64,000 bases of DNA from Flavobacterium sp. CYK-55 (GCF_018413465.1 NZ_JAHCDK010000009.1:1-64000), one strand, 5' to 3'; positions 7,967-16,710 are shown, counted from the first letter of the stretch. Program-made: numbers and translations. The notes: generated by a model not told the origin, from the letters alone.

Positions 7967-8098
7967 GCCTAACAGCGTATAAGCGCCATCGCTTGATTTT
8001 GTTGACTTTATGTTTGGTGTTCACGAAAAAAAATTATCTTAGCGGAGCGTACGCGATTCGACGTTCCGCGACGTTCGCCTATACGCAACACGTTATAG
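7967..8098 (+). repeat. attC-like site 14 (stem type IV)
   Basis: R'' GCCTAAC at 7967 and R' GTTATAG at 8092. Arms GCGTATAAGCGCCATCGC and GCGACGTTCGCCTATACGC. The change CATTGC to CATCGC is matched by GCAACG to GCGACG on the other arm, a clean compensatory pair relative to type II. Confidence 0.9.
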
Positions 8099-8109
8099 GC
8101 AAATTTAGA

Positions 8110-8568
8110 ATGACAGCAACCGAAGACATAAGAGATATTTTTTCAATCCTACACGATGGGACAATTTCTGCGTGGACGGGAGACAAAAACTTGTTGACTG
8201 TGACGGTTGACTGTGAATATTTGGCGGAACGAATAGATAAGTCATTTGACAAGTTTTACGTGGAGCTAATCAATGTGTTCAAATTAGAACTTGACCCGTG
8301 GACAAATCCGATTGACCTTCCAACTATTGTAAAGACCAACTATGCAGACATTTTTAAAGCGGAACTTGAAATACTTTCAGCAGACATCAAAGATGACGTT
8401 GTAGTGATAACATGCAACCAACACGACACAAGCTTTGACTATTGCGGTGGTAACTTGACAATTAGTTGCCAGACAATAAAAGTGTTTGACCAAAATAAAA
8501 ACGAATTAACAATAGAACAGTTCGGAGAAATATGTAAAAACTATTGGGACGAATGGAGCAAGAAATAA
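8110..8568 (+). CDS. Cassette 15: unknown cytoplasmic protein
   Basis: A 152-residue soluble acidic protein. The frame is open back to 7945 through site 14, but the first ATG inside the cassette is 8110 (MTATEDIRDIFSILHDG), and starting earlier would put the recombination site in the gene. It looks mixed alpha/beta and has no motif I can name. Its codon usage is slightly less AT-rich than neighbouring cassettes (many ..C and ..G third positions). Ends GTTATAGGC / GCCTATAAC. Confidence 0.65.
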   Translation: MTATEDIRDIFSILHDGTISAWTGDKNLLTVTVDCEYLAERIDKSFDKFYVELINVFKLELDPWTNPIDLPTIVKTNYADIFKAELEILSADIKDDVVVITCNQHDTSFDYCGGNLTISCQTIKVFDQNKNELTIEQFGEICKNYWDEWSKK

Positions 8569-8575
8569 AATCTGC

Positions 8576-8708
8576 CTATAACCGCGCATGAAGCGCCATT
8601 GCTTGATTTTGTTAGCTTTATGCTTGGTTTTCACGTAAAAAATCTATCTTAGCGGAGCATACGCTTTTCGCTGTTCCGCAACGTTCGCCTATGCGCAACA
8701 CGTTAGCG
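8576..8708 (+). repeat. attC-like site 15 (stem type II)
   Basis: R'' CTATAAC at 8576 and R' GTTAGCG at 8702. Arms as in site 6. The inner hairpin is weakened (GAGCATACGCTTTTC). Confidence 0.88.
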
Positions 8709-8771
8709 GTCATGCTAAAACATAATAACGATTTAAAAATAATTCAACAAAATATTTAATCTCAAATCAAT

Positions 8772-9266
8772 ATGAAAACTTCATTATCAAAAAAAATTAT
8801 AATTATTATTTCATTCATTTTTACAACTCCGAATATAATTGCACAATCAAAAAAAGATTCTGAAGAGTGGATTAAATCAATTATTGAAGATGTAGAATAT
8901 CGATTCAATGCATATCATAACTATGAAGTTTATTTCAGTAACGGGAATTTAATTATTGAACAGCCTTGGCTTTCAAAAAATTTATATGAAAGTATAATTC
9001 CTCTAAAATCATTAGGAAAAATTAAAATTCAAAAACTAGATGATGGTTACAAAATGACTTTAATTTGTGCAAATGGGAAATGTATTAAAACAGGAGAATA
9101 TGTTGGTGAAAATTTTAGCGAATATAAATTCATTAATAATTCCAGTAATACTGTGATAATGTTTGGTCTACAATTTCAAAATGATCAACTACCTGAAAGA
9201 TTAAAAAAAGCCTTTACACATTTAGTTAACTTAAATGGAGGAAAATTAACTGGTGAAACTTTCTAA
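8772..9266 (+). CDS. Cassette 16, first gene: secreted protein of unknown function
   Basis: A 164-residue protein with an N-terminal signal peptide (basic start, hydrophobic 9-22, cleavage near IIAQS). The middle has VYFSNGNLIIEQPW and KMTLICANGKCIKTGEY, a beta-rich look. No family recognised. It shares cassette 8703-9784 with the gene at 9315, one of the few two-gene cassettes without a toxin-antitoxin look. Confidence 0.65.
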   Translation: MKTSLSKKIIIIISFIFTTPNIIAQSKKDSEEWIKSIIEDVEYRFNAYHNYEVYFSNGNLIIEQPWLSKNLYESIIPLKSLGKIKIQKLDDGYKMTLICANGKCIKTGEYVGENFSEYKFINNSSNTVIMFGLQFQNDQLPERLKKAFTHLVNLNGGKLTGETF

Positions 9267-9314
9267 AATTAATTAATTAAAAAAAATATTATTGCAATTT
9301 TAAAATTGAAAAAT

Positions 9315-9626
9315 ATGATAAATAATCAGAAAATTATTCATAAAAGATTTCAAAAAAACTATAGTGAAGGCGCAATTGAAGTACAATTAAACTTTGTGAT
9401 TGAAGAAAACTTAATAGAAATTACAAATATGCAAATACACGGAACATTTGATTCAGGTTTACCAAACTCACCAAAAATTGAACAAATAAACAACAAAGTT
9501 TTTTTAGTTTCTCAATATATAAACATTGATGGAAAAATTGTACTTACAAGAATAGTTGGAAACAATTATGCAGATGATATTTTAGAGGAAATTTTAAAGC
9601 TAAAAAAGGAGATTTCTGAAAACTAA
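9315..9626 (+). CDS. Cassette 16, second gene: small unknown protein
   Basis: A 103-residue soluble protein. I chose ATG 9315; a TTG at 9306 is the only alternative. Residues 25-60 are beta-like (VIEENLIEITNMQIHGTF) and the C-terminus is an acidic helix. It lies 48 bases after the preceding gene, probably co-transcribed. The cassette ends match: GTTAGCGG / CCGCTAAC. Confidence 0.6.
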   Translation: MINNQKIIHKRFQKNYSEGAIEVQLNFVIEENLIEITNMQIHGTFDSGLPNSPKIEQINNKVFLVSQYINIDGKIVLTRIVGNNYADDILEEILKLKKEISEN

Positions 9627-9657
9627 ATATTTTAATAATAATGCATAAAGCACGAAC

Positions 9658-9790
9658 CGCTAACCGCGCATGAAGCGCCATTGCTTGATTTTGTTGGCTT
9701 TATGCTTGGTTTTCACGTAAAAATTTTATCTTAGCGGAGCATACGCTGTTCGCTGTTCCGCAACGTTCGCCTATGCGCAACACGTTGTGG
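9658..9790 (+). repeat. attC-like site 16 (stem type II)
   Basis: R'' CGCTAAC at 9658 and R' GTTGTGG at 9784. Arms as in site 6. Loop ATTTTATCTTAGCGGAG. Confidence 0.9.
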
Positions 9791-9814
9791 GCAAGCTATG
9801 AAAAAACCGGTAAC

Positions 9815-10411
9815 ATGAAACGATTCGTTATACTTTTTACAATATTCAATTTGATAATTGGTTGTGCTTCATTTTCTAAAAAAGTAGCATTTGAAAATAA
9901 CGCTATCATAAATGAAGAATCAATCAAACAACTAAATGGAACTTATGAGATCGGAATTACAAAAGCAATAACAAAATTTGAAAATTTAAAGCCTGTGACT
10001 ATTGAAAAAGATTCAATTAATAGATTAGGGTTGTATGAAATTCTAAAAGAAACAAATCAAGAGTTAAGAGAAGATATAAAAAATAATATAGAAAGCTACC
10101 ATGTCAAAATTGAAGTGAAAAATAAGAATACGATATTTTTTGCTTTACTCAAAAATGAAAAGTTGATTGACAGTAGCAAAATGAAATTTAAATTAAAAGA
10201 TGGATTTGTCTATTTGAAAAATAAAAACTTTAAAACATTTGGTGTTCCAATTATAGCTGGCAACTTTGAATTGAATAGAACAAAAATTGGCTTAAACAAT
10301 AGTAAGAATTTGATTCTTTATAATTCATATTTTCTTTACGGTGCAATCTTAGTGATTATTGGAGATACAAAGAAATCCAATATAGCTTGCGAATATAAGC
10401 GCAAAATTTAG
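9815..10411 (+). CDS. Cassette 17: lipoprotein of unknown function
   Basis: A 198-residue protein with a lipoprotein signal (hydrophobic 4-15, lipobox IIGC, Cys17). The frame is open to 9773, inside site 16, but the ATG at 9815 gives a proper signal peptide. The mature part has an ESIKQLNGTYEI stretch like lipocalin-type 'L.GTY' starts. There is a hydrophobic segment near residues 167-180. Cassette 9785-10543, ends GTTGTGGGC / GCCCACAAC. Confidence 0.65.
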   Translation: MKRFVILFTIFNLIIGCASFSKKVAFENNAIINEESIKQLNGTYEIGITKAITKFENLKPVTIEKDSINRLGLYEILKETNQELREDIKNNIESYHVKIEVKNKNTIFFALLKNEKLIDSSKMKFKLKDGFVYLKNKNFKTFGVPIIAGNFELNRTKIGLNNSKNLILYNSYFLYGAILVIIGDTKKSNIACEYKRKI

Positions 10412-10416
10412 CCAGC

Positions 10417-10549
10417 CCACAACAGCGCATGAAGCGCCATTGCTTGATTTTGTTGACTTTATGCTTGGTTTTCACGTAAAAATTTTATCTTAGCGGAGCA
10501 TACGCTGCTCGCTGTTCCGCAACGTTCGCCTATGCGCAACACGTTGGCA
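10417..10549 (+). repeat. attC-like site 17 (stem type II)
   Basis: R'' CCACAAC at 10417 and R' GTTGGCA at 10543. Arms as in site 6. Confidence 0.9.
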
Positions 10550-10880
10550 GCAAGCGCATTTTCGAGCCGCAAAAAACGAACTTCCGTAATTGCTAATCTG
10601 ATTTTCTAAATCGCGCTGTTGAAAATCTTGATCAACTTTGTCGTGAATTTTTCAAGCTTTTTCAAAACGGAGATTTCGCTGCTTTCTGAAATCATTTCGT
10701 AAAACTTTGCGTGAAAAACGAAATGTAAAAACAGAACGTAAACTTTGCGTGTCAACAGCGCTAAAAAATTGCTGCGCAACAAGTTTTTATTTTTTTCCAA
10801 ACTTTACGTTGAAGCAATTCCGGCTAAACAATTCTGTGCGTGAAAACTGTGCGCAAACTTTGAACTTAAAAGCGCCAACC
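10544..10880 (+). repeat. Cassette 18: non-coding cassette, family A copy 5 (alternative middle)
   Basis: Carries the same alternative middle as the copy at 1642, and the most diverged ends of the family: GTTGGCAGCAAGCGC and CTGCCAAC in place of GTTATTGCT / AGCAATAAC. Both terminal boxes changed together, so pairing between the cassette ends is preserved while the sequence is not. Confidence 0.65.
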
Positions 10881-11012
10881 TGCCAACAGCGTATAAGCGC
10901 CATCGCTTGATTTTGTTAGCTTTATGTTTGGCGTTCACGAAAAAAAATTATCTTAGCGGAGCGTACGCGATTCGCTGTTCCGCGACGTTCGCCTATACGC
11001 AGACCGTTAGCT
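10881..11012 (+). repeat. attC-like site 18 (stem type IV)
   Basis: R'' TGCCAAC at 10881 and R' GTTAGCT at 11006. Arms as in site 14. The right end reads GCAGACC before GTT, where other type IV sites have GCAACAC. Confidence 0.88.
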
Positions 11013-11049
11013 GCAAGGCAAAAAGCCACCATACACTAAATTAGAAATA

Positions 11050-12543
11050 ATGAAAAAATTTACGGAACAATATCAGGAATATATTGAATGGGAAGTTATA
11101 AACGAAACTGATGAAATTTCTGAAATTGTATTTGAAAATGAACATTATAAAGTCAATCCAGAAGCAACAATTGTATTTTCAAGAGATTTACAATATAAGT
11201 TAGTTGCAACTTTGCAAAATTTGAATGCATTTGCAGAAATTAATCGTAATCATGGTGAGCTAGGTAGCATTGTAGAAAATGAAAATCTTATCGGTTATTC
11301 AAGAGATAAAAAAATTAAATATAGAATCAATGGTGTAGTATTAAGCGGTGCGTCTACCAATCATAATTTCGAATCAAACACAACAACGATAAAGTCTGAT
11401 GTGATTTTTAATTCAATAGAAAAAGTTCGTCTTGATAACCATAATAAAACTTCAATAATTCATGAATGGTATTTATGCGGCAAGCCAGAAATGTATTTTC
11501 CAAGAGGCACAAATAGAAAAATTGAAAAAAAGCATACTAGAACAAGATTATCAATTGATGATGAGAATGATTTTAAAACTTCGCAAAGCCAAGGTGGCGG
11601 AAACGATTTCTTTCTTATTGAAACAGAAAATATCTCAGTTCTTGTTGGAAAAGTTCCTGAAATTTTTGGCCCAAATTGGTCTTTCAATTTAGTATTTGAA
11701 TATCGTGAAGCATTAAAACCAATTCCTGACAAACAAATTCGAGAAGCTATTTCAGAATTAGTAGGTTTTATCTTTGGACATCAATTATTTAAAATTGGAG
11801 AAGCATCATATAGCGATTCATATTACTTTACGGAGCAACATTATCAAAATCCAAATGGAATGAATGTAGTTAATATCTGTAAAAAGATGGGATTTACTCC
11901 AGTTAATATTCATGATTTTCATAGATACAACAACGTTGAAATTCTAATAAATAGGCTGTTGCCTGAATATTTAAAATCACGTGACAAACTCAAATTGAAT
12001 GGTGCATTAACAAAGTTTTGGTTAGCAAAATATTCTCCACTTGGAGCAAATTTACCTATTCTTTCTAGTTCTGTAGAAAGTCTTGCTGCACAGATTCTAA
12101 AACTTCATCCTGAGAAAAAGCAATACTACATTGAACAATCAAAGTTCACAAAACTAATTAAAGATGAACTAGAATCAATTTCAAAGAAAATTGACACAAT
12201 CAAATTAGAAGACCCAACTCATCGAGAGATAATTCTTAATAAGATTAAAGGTTCTTCACAACGAGGCGCGAACGAAAAATTATTTATGATGTTTGAAATA
12301 CTTGAATTGCCAGTTGGTGAGATAGAAAAAGAAGCTATTAAAGCTAGAAATAAAATGGCACATACATCATTTGGAGATATCTCAGACGAAGAAATCATAA
12401 AGACTATACATTTGACACATGCATATGAATCGCTTTTTAATAGAATTATTTTAAAAATTTTATCGTATGATGGAGATTATATAGATTATTACACTTTAGG
12501 CTTTCCAAGTAGAAACATTAATGAATTTATTCCAAAAGCGTAA
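11050..12543 (+). CDS. Cassette 19: large protein with C-terminal HEPN-like motif (ApeA-like?)
   Basis: A 497-residue soluble protein. The first 300 residues look beta-rich. The last 150 are helical and contain ARNKMAHTSFGD (about residues 433-444), an R-x4-H motif of the kind that forms the RNase site of HEPN domains. Size and order (long N-terminal sensor, C-terminal HEPN) resemble ApeA-type anti-phage proteins. That role is inference from layout, not from a search. It is the only gene of cassette 11007-12677, with ends GTTAGCTG / CAGCTAAC. Confidence 0.7.
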   Translation: MKKFTEQYQEYIEWEVINETDEISEIVFENEHYKVNPEATIVFSRDLQYKLVATLQNLNAFAEINRNHGELGSIVENENLIGYSRDKKIKYRINGVVLSGASTNHNFESNTTTIKSDVIFNSIEKVRLDNHNKTSIIHEWYLCGKPEMYFPRGTNRKIEKKHTRTRLSIDDENDFKTSQSQGGGNDFFLIETENISVLVGKVPEIFGPNWSFNLVFEYREALKPIPDKQIREAISELVGFIFGHQLFKIGEASYSDSYYFTEQHYQNPNGMNVVNICKKMGFTPVNIHDFHRYNNVEILINRLLPEYLKSRDKLKLNGALTKFWLAKYSPLGANLPILSSSVESLAAQILKLHPEKKQYYIEQSKFTKLIKDELESISKKIDTIKLEDPTHREIILNKIKGSSQRGANEKLFMMFEILELPVGEIEKEAIKARNKMAHTSFGDISDEEIIKTIHLTHAYESLFNRIILKILSYDGDYIDYYTLGFPSRNINEFIPKA

Positions 12544-12552
12544 ATGCCCTCC

Positions 12553-12683
12553 AGCTAACAGCGGTCATGACTTATGGCTTGATTTTCCTTGCTTTATGTT
12601 CGGTTTTCACGTTTTTTGTTTAGCTTAGCGGAGCGTACGCGGCTCGCTTGTCCGCCACAAGACATGGCCGCAAAACGTTGTAG
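12553..12683 (+). repeat. attC-like site 19 (stem type I)
   Basis: R'' AGCTAAC at 12553 and R' GTTGTAG at 12677. GTCATGACTT / AAGACATGGC stem. Loop TTTAGCTTAGCGGAG. Confidence 0.9.
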
Positions 12684-12713
12684 GCAATTTTTGGAAACCG
12701 GTAAATTGAAAAT

Positions 12714-13394
12714 ATGAGCTCAGAAGAATTATATCCTGTTAATGAAGAAACATTAGAAATGTTGCAGAAAAAACTTCTTGAAGTAAATGAGCGACTTAAT
12801 GAAGAAATACAAATTTTACATAAAGCGGAAACCAACAAAAATGTTTTATTCAAACTTACTAGTATTAATTATTCTTTAGTAAACAGAACTGTTGAATTGA
12901 ATAACGGATTTATCACTTTATTTTCTTGTAAAAATTATATTTCCGCTATTTCATTATTAAGGTTACAAATTGAAAATTGCTTAAGATTATTTGGTTTTAC
13001 AATAATGGATGATATGCCTAATTGTTTAGAGAAATTTATCAATGGTGAAGAATATAAAAACTTAACAGGGAATAATGGGAATAAACTTTATGATTCATAT
13101 TTGGCAAAAGAAATAGACAAAAAATGGCCTGAACATAATTTTTTAGAAACCTATAAACAGTATTGTGAATTTGTCCATTTTAGTGGTTTTTATCAAAACT
13201 TAAATAATCATTTTGAAGAAAAAGAAAATGGACTTTCGTCAATATTATATTTAGGTGGCGGAAATAATATGCCACATTTTACAATCTTAAATAAAATCAA
13301 TTATACATTGAGTATGTTTTACTCGTCTGTAATTATATATAAATTGTTTAGAGAATATAGAAAGAGAATGGAAGAAGTTTTAGTTAATTATTAA
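12714..13394 (+). CDS. Cassette 20: helical protein of unknown function (DUF5677-like?)
   Basis: A 226-residue protein. The first 40 residues are a likely coiled coil (EETLEMLQKKLLEVNERLNEE). Residues 60-100 read SLVNRTVELNNGFITLF and YISAISLLRLQIENCLRLFGF, reminiscent of DUF5677-type helical proteins. Then come charged helices and a hydrophobic YTLSMFYSSVIIYKLF near 198-213. No enzyme motif is seen. Its attC (site 20) is split by IS-A, so cassette 20 spans 12678-20364. Confidence 0.65.
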   Translation: MSSEELYPVNEETLEMLQKKLLEVNERLNEEIQILHKAETNKNVLFKLTSINYSLVNRTVELNNGFITLFSCKNYISAISLLRLQIENCLRLFGFTIMDDMPNCLEKFINGEEYKNLTGNNGNKLYDSYLAKEIDKKWPEHNFLETYKQYCEFVHFSGFYQNLNNHFEEKENGLSSILYLGGGNNMPHFTILNKINYTLSMFYSSVIIYKLFREYRKRMEEVLVNY

Positions 13395-13400
13395 AACTGC

Positions 13401-13472
13401 CTACAACCGCGGTCATGACTTATGGCTATATTTTCTTAGCTTCTCGCCTATTTTTCACGTAGAAATTCTATC
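13401..13472 (+). repeat. attC-like site 20, left half (interrupted by IS-A)
   Basis: R'' CTACAAC at 13401 and left arm GCGGTCATGACTTATGGC, then the loop up to ATTCTATC. The last eight bases (13465-13472) are the target duplication of IS-A, repeated at 20304-20311. The right half is at 20304-20370. Confidence 0.9.
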
Positions 13473-13503
13473 GGTAATTATATACAATTTTGCAGTAAAT
13501 AAT

Positions 13504-13534
13504 TTTGTTTACTGCAAATAACTTCTTATCTTTG
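13504..13534 (+). promoter_or_regulatory. Promoter of the IS-A transposase
   Basis: TTTG at 13504, 19-base spacer, TATCTTTG at 13527: a full match to the flavobacterial consensus. The start codon follows 21 bases later. It lies about 30 bases inside the left end. Confidence 0.7.
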
Positions 13535-13555
13535 GTTCATCAAAAACACAGAACC

Positions 13556-14458
13556 ATGTTTAATAAAGAAGTAAAATCAGTTTTAGACCTTATCCAAGCG
13601 TTCCCAAATGAGCAAGCATGTATTGAGCATTTAGAAAAATTACGTTGGAACGGAAACGTTGTTAGTCCGTTTGATGCTTCGTCAAAGGTTTACAAAACCA
13701 AAACTGGTTATCAATGCAAAAATACGGGTAAAAACTTCAATGTTAGAACCAACACTATTTTTGATAATACAAAACTCCCTTTGGTTAAATGGTTCTTAGC
13801 TATTTGGATTGTTACTTCACACAAAAAAGGTATTTCATCTTTACAACTTAGCCGAGATTTAGATATAACTCAAAAATCAGCTTGGTTTATGCTTCAAAGA
13901 ATCCGTCAATGCTTTGGTATTGAAAACGACAACCAATTAGAAAACGAGGTTGAAGTTGACGAAACATTCGTAGGTGGTAAAGAAACCAATAAACACGCTG
14001 ACAAAAAATCTGACAACCCACACGCAGGAGATAAAGCCGTGGTTATGGGAATGATTGAGCGCGGTGGCAAAGTAAATGCAAAACACGTTGATAATAGAAC
14101 GGTTAAAACTTTGACCGCTGAAATAGTATCAGTTGTTAAGTCAGGTTCTACTGTTTACTCTGATGAATGGTTAGGCTACAACAAATTAAGACGTATTTAC
14201 GACCATAGCGTAGTTAAGCACAACGCACACCAATACGTTGATGGTAGAATCCACACAAACACAATTGAGGGCTTCTGGTCGCTTTTAAAACGAGGTATTT
14301 TCGGAATCTATCACTTTACATCTAAAAAACACTTACAACTTTACGTTGATGAGTTTGTTTTCAGATACAATAGCCGTAATATTACATCAGAAAACAGATT
14401 TGATTTGATGTTAGGGAATATGGAAAATCGTTTAACTTATAAAGAATTGATTGGATAA
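13556..14458 (+). CDS. IS1595-family transposase (IS-A)
   Basis: A 300-residue DDE-type transposase. Catalytic-type motifs: VEVDETFVGGKETNKHA (about 148-164), VYSDEWLGY (about 217-225) and HTNTIEGFWSLLKRGIFGIYH (about 252-272). ATG 13556 follows the promoter; the open frame upstream starts at a non-ATG codon in the end repeat. Oddity: the N-terminal zinc ribbon, C-P-Y-C in the other two transposases here, reads SPFD and keeps only one cysteine, so it cannot bind zinc normally. The stop overlaps the next start (TAATG). Confidence 0.9.
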   Translation: MFNKEVKSVLDLIQAFPNEQACIEHLEKLRWNGNVVSPFDASSKVYKTKTGYQCKNTGKNFNVRTNTIFDNTKLPLVKWFLAIWIVTSHKKGISSLQLSRDLDITQKSAWFMLQRIRQCFGIENDNQLENEVEVDETFVGGKETNKHADKKSDNPHAGDKAVVMGMIERGGKVNAKHVDNRTVKTLTAEIVSVVKSGSTVYSDEWLGYNKLRRIYDHSVVKHNAHQYVDGRIHTNTIEGFWSLLKRGIFGIYHFTSKKHLQLYVDEFVFRYNSRNITSENRFDLMLGNMENRLTYKELIG

Positions 14459-15465
14459 TGGCAAAACTACTAAAAGCAACGCATGAAGGAAAACTTCCTA
14501 TTGGCGAAAATGAATTAAATGTAGCGGTTTTAGAGGACGGAACTAGAATAATAACTCAATCGGCTGTCTTTAAGGCATTTGGCAGAACAAAAAGAGGTCG
14601 CGCAAAAGAAGATTTAAGGGTGCTCAACAGACCCGCTTTTGTGGATGCTAAGAACGTTCAGCCCTTTATTGGCGAGGACTTAGATAGGGTGCTCAATACC
14701 ATCATTTATACTGACAAAAAAGGAAATAAAGCAGAAGGTTATAATGCTGAAATTTTACCATTATTATCCAAAGTCTACTTAGATGCTCGTGCTGCCGGAA
14801 AACTTGCCACGCAACAAATACCGCTAGCAAGGGCTTCTGAAATACTATTATTAGCCCTTTCAAAGGTTGGTATTATCGCTTTGGTTGATGAGGCAACCGG
14901 ATATCAATACGAACGTGAAAAAGATGCGCTACAAGTTGTTTTAAAAGCCTATATTTCACAAGAGCTGCTAAAGTGGCAAAAGATGTTTCCTGACCAATTT
15001 TATTATAATATATTCAGGCTTAACGGTTGGGATTATACAGTTAGTGGAATTAAGAAAAGACCTGGGGTTATTGGTAAATGGACGAATGAACTTATATATA
15101 ATCAGTTGCCAAAGGGAGTTTTAGACGAATTGAAGTCCAGAACTCCAAAAAGCGATGAAGGAAACTACACGGCTAGATTTTTTCAAAGTTTAACTCCAGA
15201 TATTGGTCACCCCGCTTTGACCGCTCAAATTTACAAGGTTGTTGGTATAATGGAAATATCTAGGACTTGGGATGAATTTAAAAGCAACTTCAATCGCATG
15301 GTTGATAGAGCAAACGGTCAAACGGAACTTGACTTTGATAAAATTGAGCAAGAAGTAAGCAAAACCGTAAGTGTTGATTTGCCGCAACTATCTAACTTCA
15401 ATAAAGACCTAAAAACAGCATTAAATTTTGTTCCGAATAAACAAAAAGAAAAGCCCTCTAATTGA
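14458..15465 (+). CDS. P63C-domain protein, passenger of IS-A
   Basis: A 335-residue protein. Residues 1-130 resemble the Bro-N/KilA-type start of this family (TRIITQSAVFKAFGRTKRGR); residues 190-280 carry the P63C signature (MFPDQFYYNIFRLNGWDY, then GVLDELKSRTPKSDEGN). The family occurs in phages and mobile elements and may bind DNA; its function is unsettled. The start overlaps the transposase stop, so the two are translationally coupled. It ends on a hairpin terminator. Confidence 0.8.
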   Translation: MAKLLKATHEGKLPIGENELNVAVLEDGTRIITQSAVFKAFGRTKRGRAKEDLRVLNRPAFVDAKNVQPFIGEDLDRVLNTIIYTDKKGNKAEGYNAEILPLLSKVYLDARAAGKLATQQIPLARASEILLLALSKVGIIALVDEATGYQYEREKDALQVVLKAYISQELLKWQKMFPDQFYYNIFRLNGWDYTVSGIKKRPGVIGKWTNELIYNQLPKGVLDELKSRTPKSDEGNYTARFFQSLTPDIGHPALTAQIYKVVGIMEISRTWDEFKSNFNRMVDRANGQTELDFDKIEQEVSKTVSVDLPQLSNFNKDLKTALNFVPNKQKEKPSN

Positions 15466-15475
15466 GGGCTTTATT
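15450..15475. terminator. Hairpin terminator between convergent IS-A genes
   Basis: AAAGCCCTC-N5-GAGGGCTTT with A-rich and T-rich sides. It covers the stop of the P63C gene and the stop of the leftward gene at 15474, so it can serve both. Confidence 0.7.
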
Positions 15476-16049
15476 ATACTACATAATTATTATTAAATTC
15501 GTCTGGATAAATAACCCTATATCCACACATATTCAAACCGCTTTTTTTAAAAAAACAAATTTGTATTGGTGGTTTAAAATCTAAGTACTGTTTTTTATTT
15601 GGTTCAAACAGCATTCTAAATATATTTTTTGGGTGCAAATGCTCACTAATTGAATGTATTCCAAAAGCTCTAACCGCATCAACTTTAAGAACTTTAGACA
15701 CATCTCTCATGTGTTGTAATATTTTAGACACTGTTGTTTTTTTATTTATCAAGCCTTGTTTTTTCATTTCTAATACTGTTTCATGAAAAAATTTCATGTG
15801 AGTTGTATCTCCAACTAAATCGAAATATTCATTTTCATTTAAACAACAATTTGCTTCGCAAATCATATAATTTCCATTTAGGTGCGACTTTCCCCACCAA
15901 TGAGCATTTTCTACAAAAGCTTCCCAAAAATAATACCCAGTACCTAGCCAAGCGTTTGTCCATTTACAGATAAAAGGACCATTGTACTCAACATAGTCAG
16001 GATTATCTCTATTTTCAAGAGTTTGAAAAATTGAAACTTTACGGCTCAA
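15474..16049 (-). CDS. Putative toxin with ADP-ribosyltransferase-like start, SecB-linked
   Basis: A 191-residue protein, third gene of a leftward cluster after a 75-residue protein and a SecB-like chaperone (gap to the latter 6 bases). Residues 35-55 contain LGTGYYFWEAFVENAHWWG, which resembles the 'G.GFYLT....QA..WA' strand-helix of small ADP-ribosyltransferase-like domains (DUF3990 type). No clear catalytic triad can be proven by eye. Reading it as the toxin of a chaperone-controlled toxin-antitoxin system is inference, from this motif and the neighbours. Confidence 0.6.
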   Translation of the reverse strand: MSRKVSIFQTLENRDNPDYVEYNGPFICKWTNAWLGTGYYFWEAFVENAHWWGKSHLNGNYMICEANCCLNENEYFDLVGDTTHMKFFHETVLEMKKQGLINKKTTVSKILQHMRDVSKVLKVDAVRAFGIHSISEHLHPKNIFRMLFEPNKKQYLDFKPPIQICFFKKSGLNMCGYRVIYPDEFNNNYVV

Positions 16050-16055
16050 ATCTAA

Positions 16056-16466
16056 TTATTTGGATATTGTATTTTCTTTTAAAGGCTTTTCGAGTTCTGA
16101 TAAATTATAGGTAGGCAATACCATAGGAGGTATATTTGCTTGAAGTGTTACAGTACTAACAAACGCTCTTAGGTATGGAAACAGTATTGCTATTGAATTT
16201 CTATAAAAAAAAGACGGCACTTCTTCTAATTTTGATACATTATCAAAACCAAATATAGCAATACAAACTATTCTAATAAACTCGTTTTTATTTTCTCCTG
16301 AATATGCTGAGAAAGTAATTTTTAATTCGTATTCAGATTTTTCAGTATTGAAGACGCCAGAAGGATTGAATTCAACGTTCACGTCTTTTGATTTTTTCTC
16401 GTCTAAATCTATTTTAACTGAATTAAAGTAGTATTTATTCAATTGGAATACAGCCCTTTCGCTCAT
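16056..16466 (-). CDS. SecB-like chaperone
   Basis: A 136-residue protein. The C-terminal half holds the SecB signature: NSIAILFPYLRAFVSTVTLQ and then ANIPPMVLPTYNL (about 98-128), compared with 'PYARE.VS.L..RG.FPPL.L.PVNF' of SecB. The N-terminal half is beta-rich, as SecB is. Bacteroidota SecB-like proteins next to small unknown genes are often parts of toxin-antitoxin-chaperone systems (as Rv1957 is); here it lies between a 75-residue protein and a possible toxin, on a transposon. Confidence 0.75.
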   Translation of the reverse strand: MSERAVFQLNKYYFNSVKIDLDEKKSKDVNVEFNPSGVFNTEKSEYELKITFSAYSGENKNEFIRIVCIAIFGFDNVSKLEEVPSFFYRNSIAILFPYLRAFVSTVTLQANIPPMVLPTYNLSELEKPLKENTISK

Positions 16467-16482
16467 ATTTTAAATTTAAGTT

Positions 16483-16710
16483 TTAAAAAGAAACCCGAAG
16501 GTTAAACTTCGGGTTTGCTAATATATTACAATTTTCTTCTTCTTTCCAAAAATGTCCTCTGTACTCGTAAAGAATTTTAGATATCTCTAAAAACTCGTCA
16601 ACTGTTGGACCAACTTCATCCAAATAATCTAGGCCATTCCAGTCTTTCAATACTTTCTCTCGAGGAGTTTCTCGGAAATAACTTTTCAAGTCCTCCAAAA
16701 TATTGTTCAT
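16483..16710 (-). CDS. Small protein upstream of SecB-like gene, candidate antitoxin
   Basis: A 75-residue acidic protein, first gene of the leftward cluster. Its start LEDLKSYFRETPREKVLKDW followed by EVGPTVDEFL is a pattern I have seen in short Bacteroidota proteins next to toxins; no domain name is certain. The last codons and the stop lie in a hairpin terminator (16491-16515), so transcription beyond it into the SecB-like gene may be attenuated. An inverted repeat upstream (16801-16846) could be its operator. Confidence 0.6.
   Translation of the reverse strand: MNNILEDLKSYFRETPREKVLKDWNGLDYLDEVGPTVDEFLEISKILYEYRGHFWKEEENCNILANPKFNLRVSF
16491..16515 (-). terminator. Terminator or attenuator inside the SecB locus
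   Basis: Perfect hairpin AAACCCGAAG-N5-CTTCGGGTTT, followed on the minus strand by TTTCTTTTT. It overlaps the 3' end of the 75-residue gene and precedes the SecB-like gene, so levels of the two could be set separately. Confidence 0.7.

Noticed and set aside
7945..8110. Upstream extension of the cassette 15 gene back to 7945
   Set aside because: It would translate attC site 14 and overlap the previous gene; ATG 8110 is the first start in the cassette.
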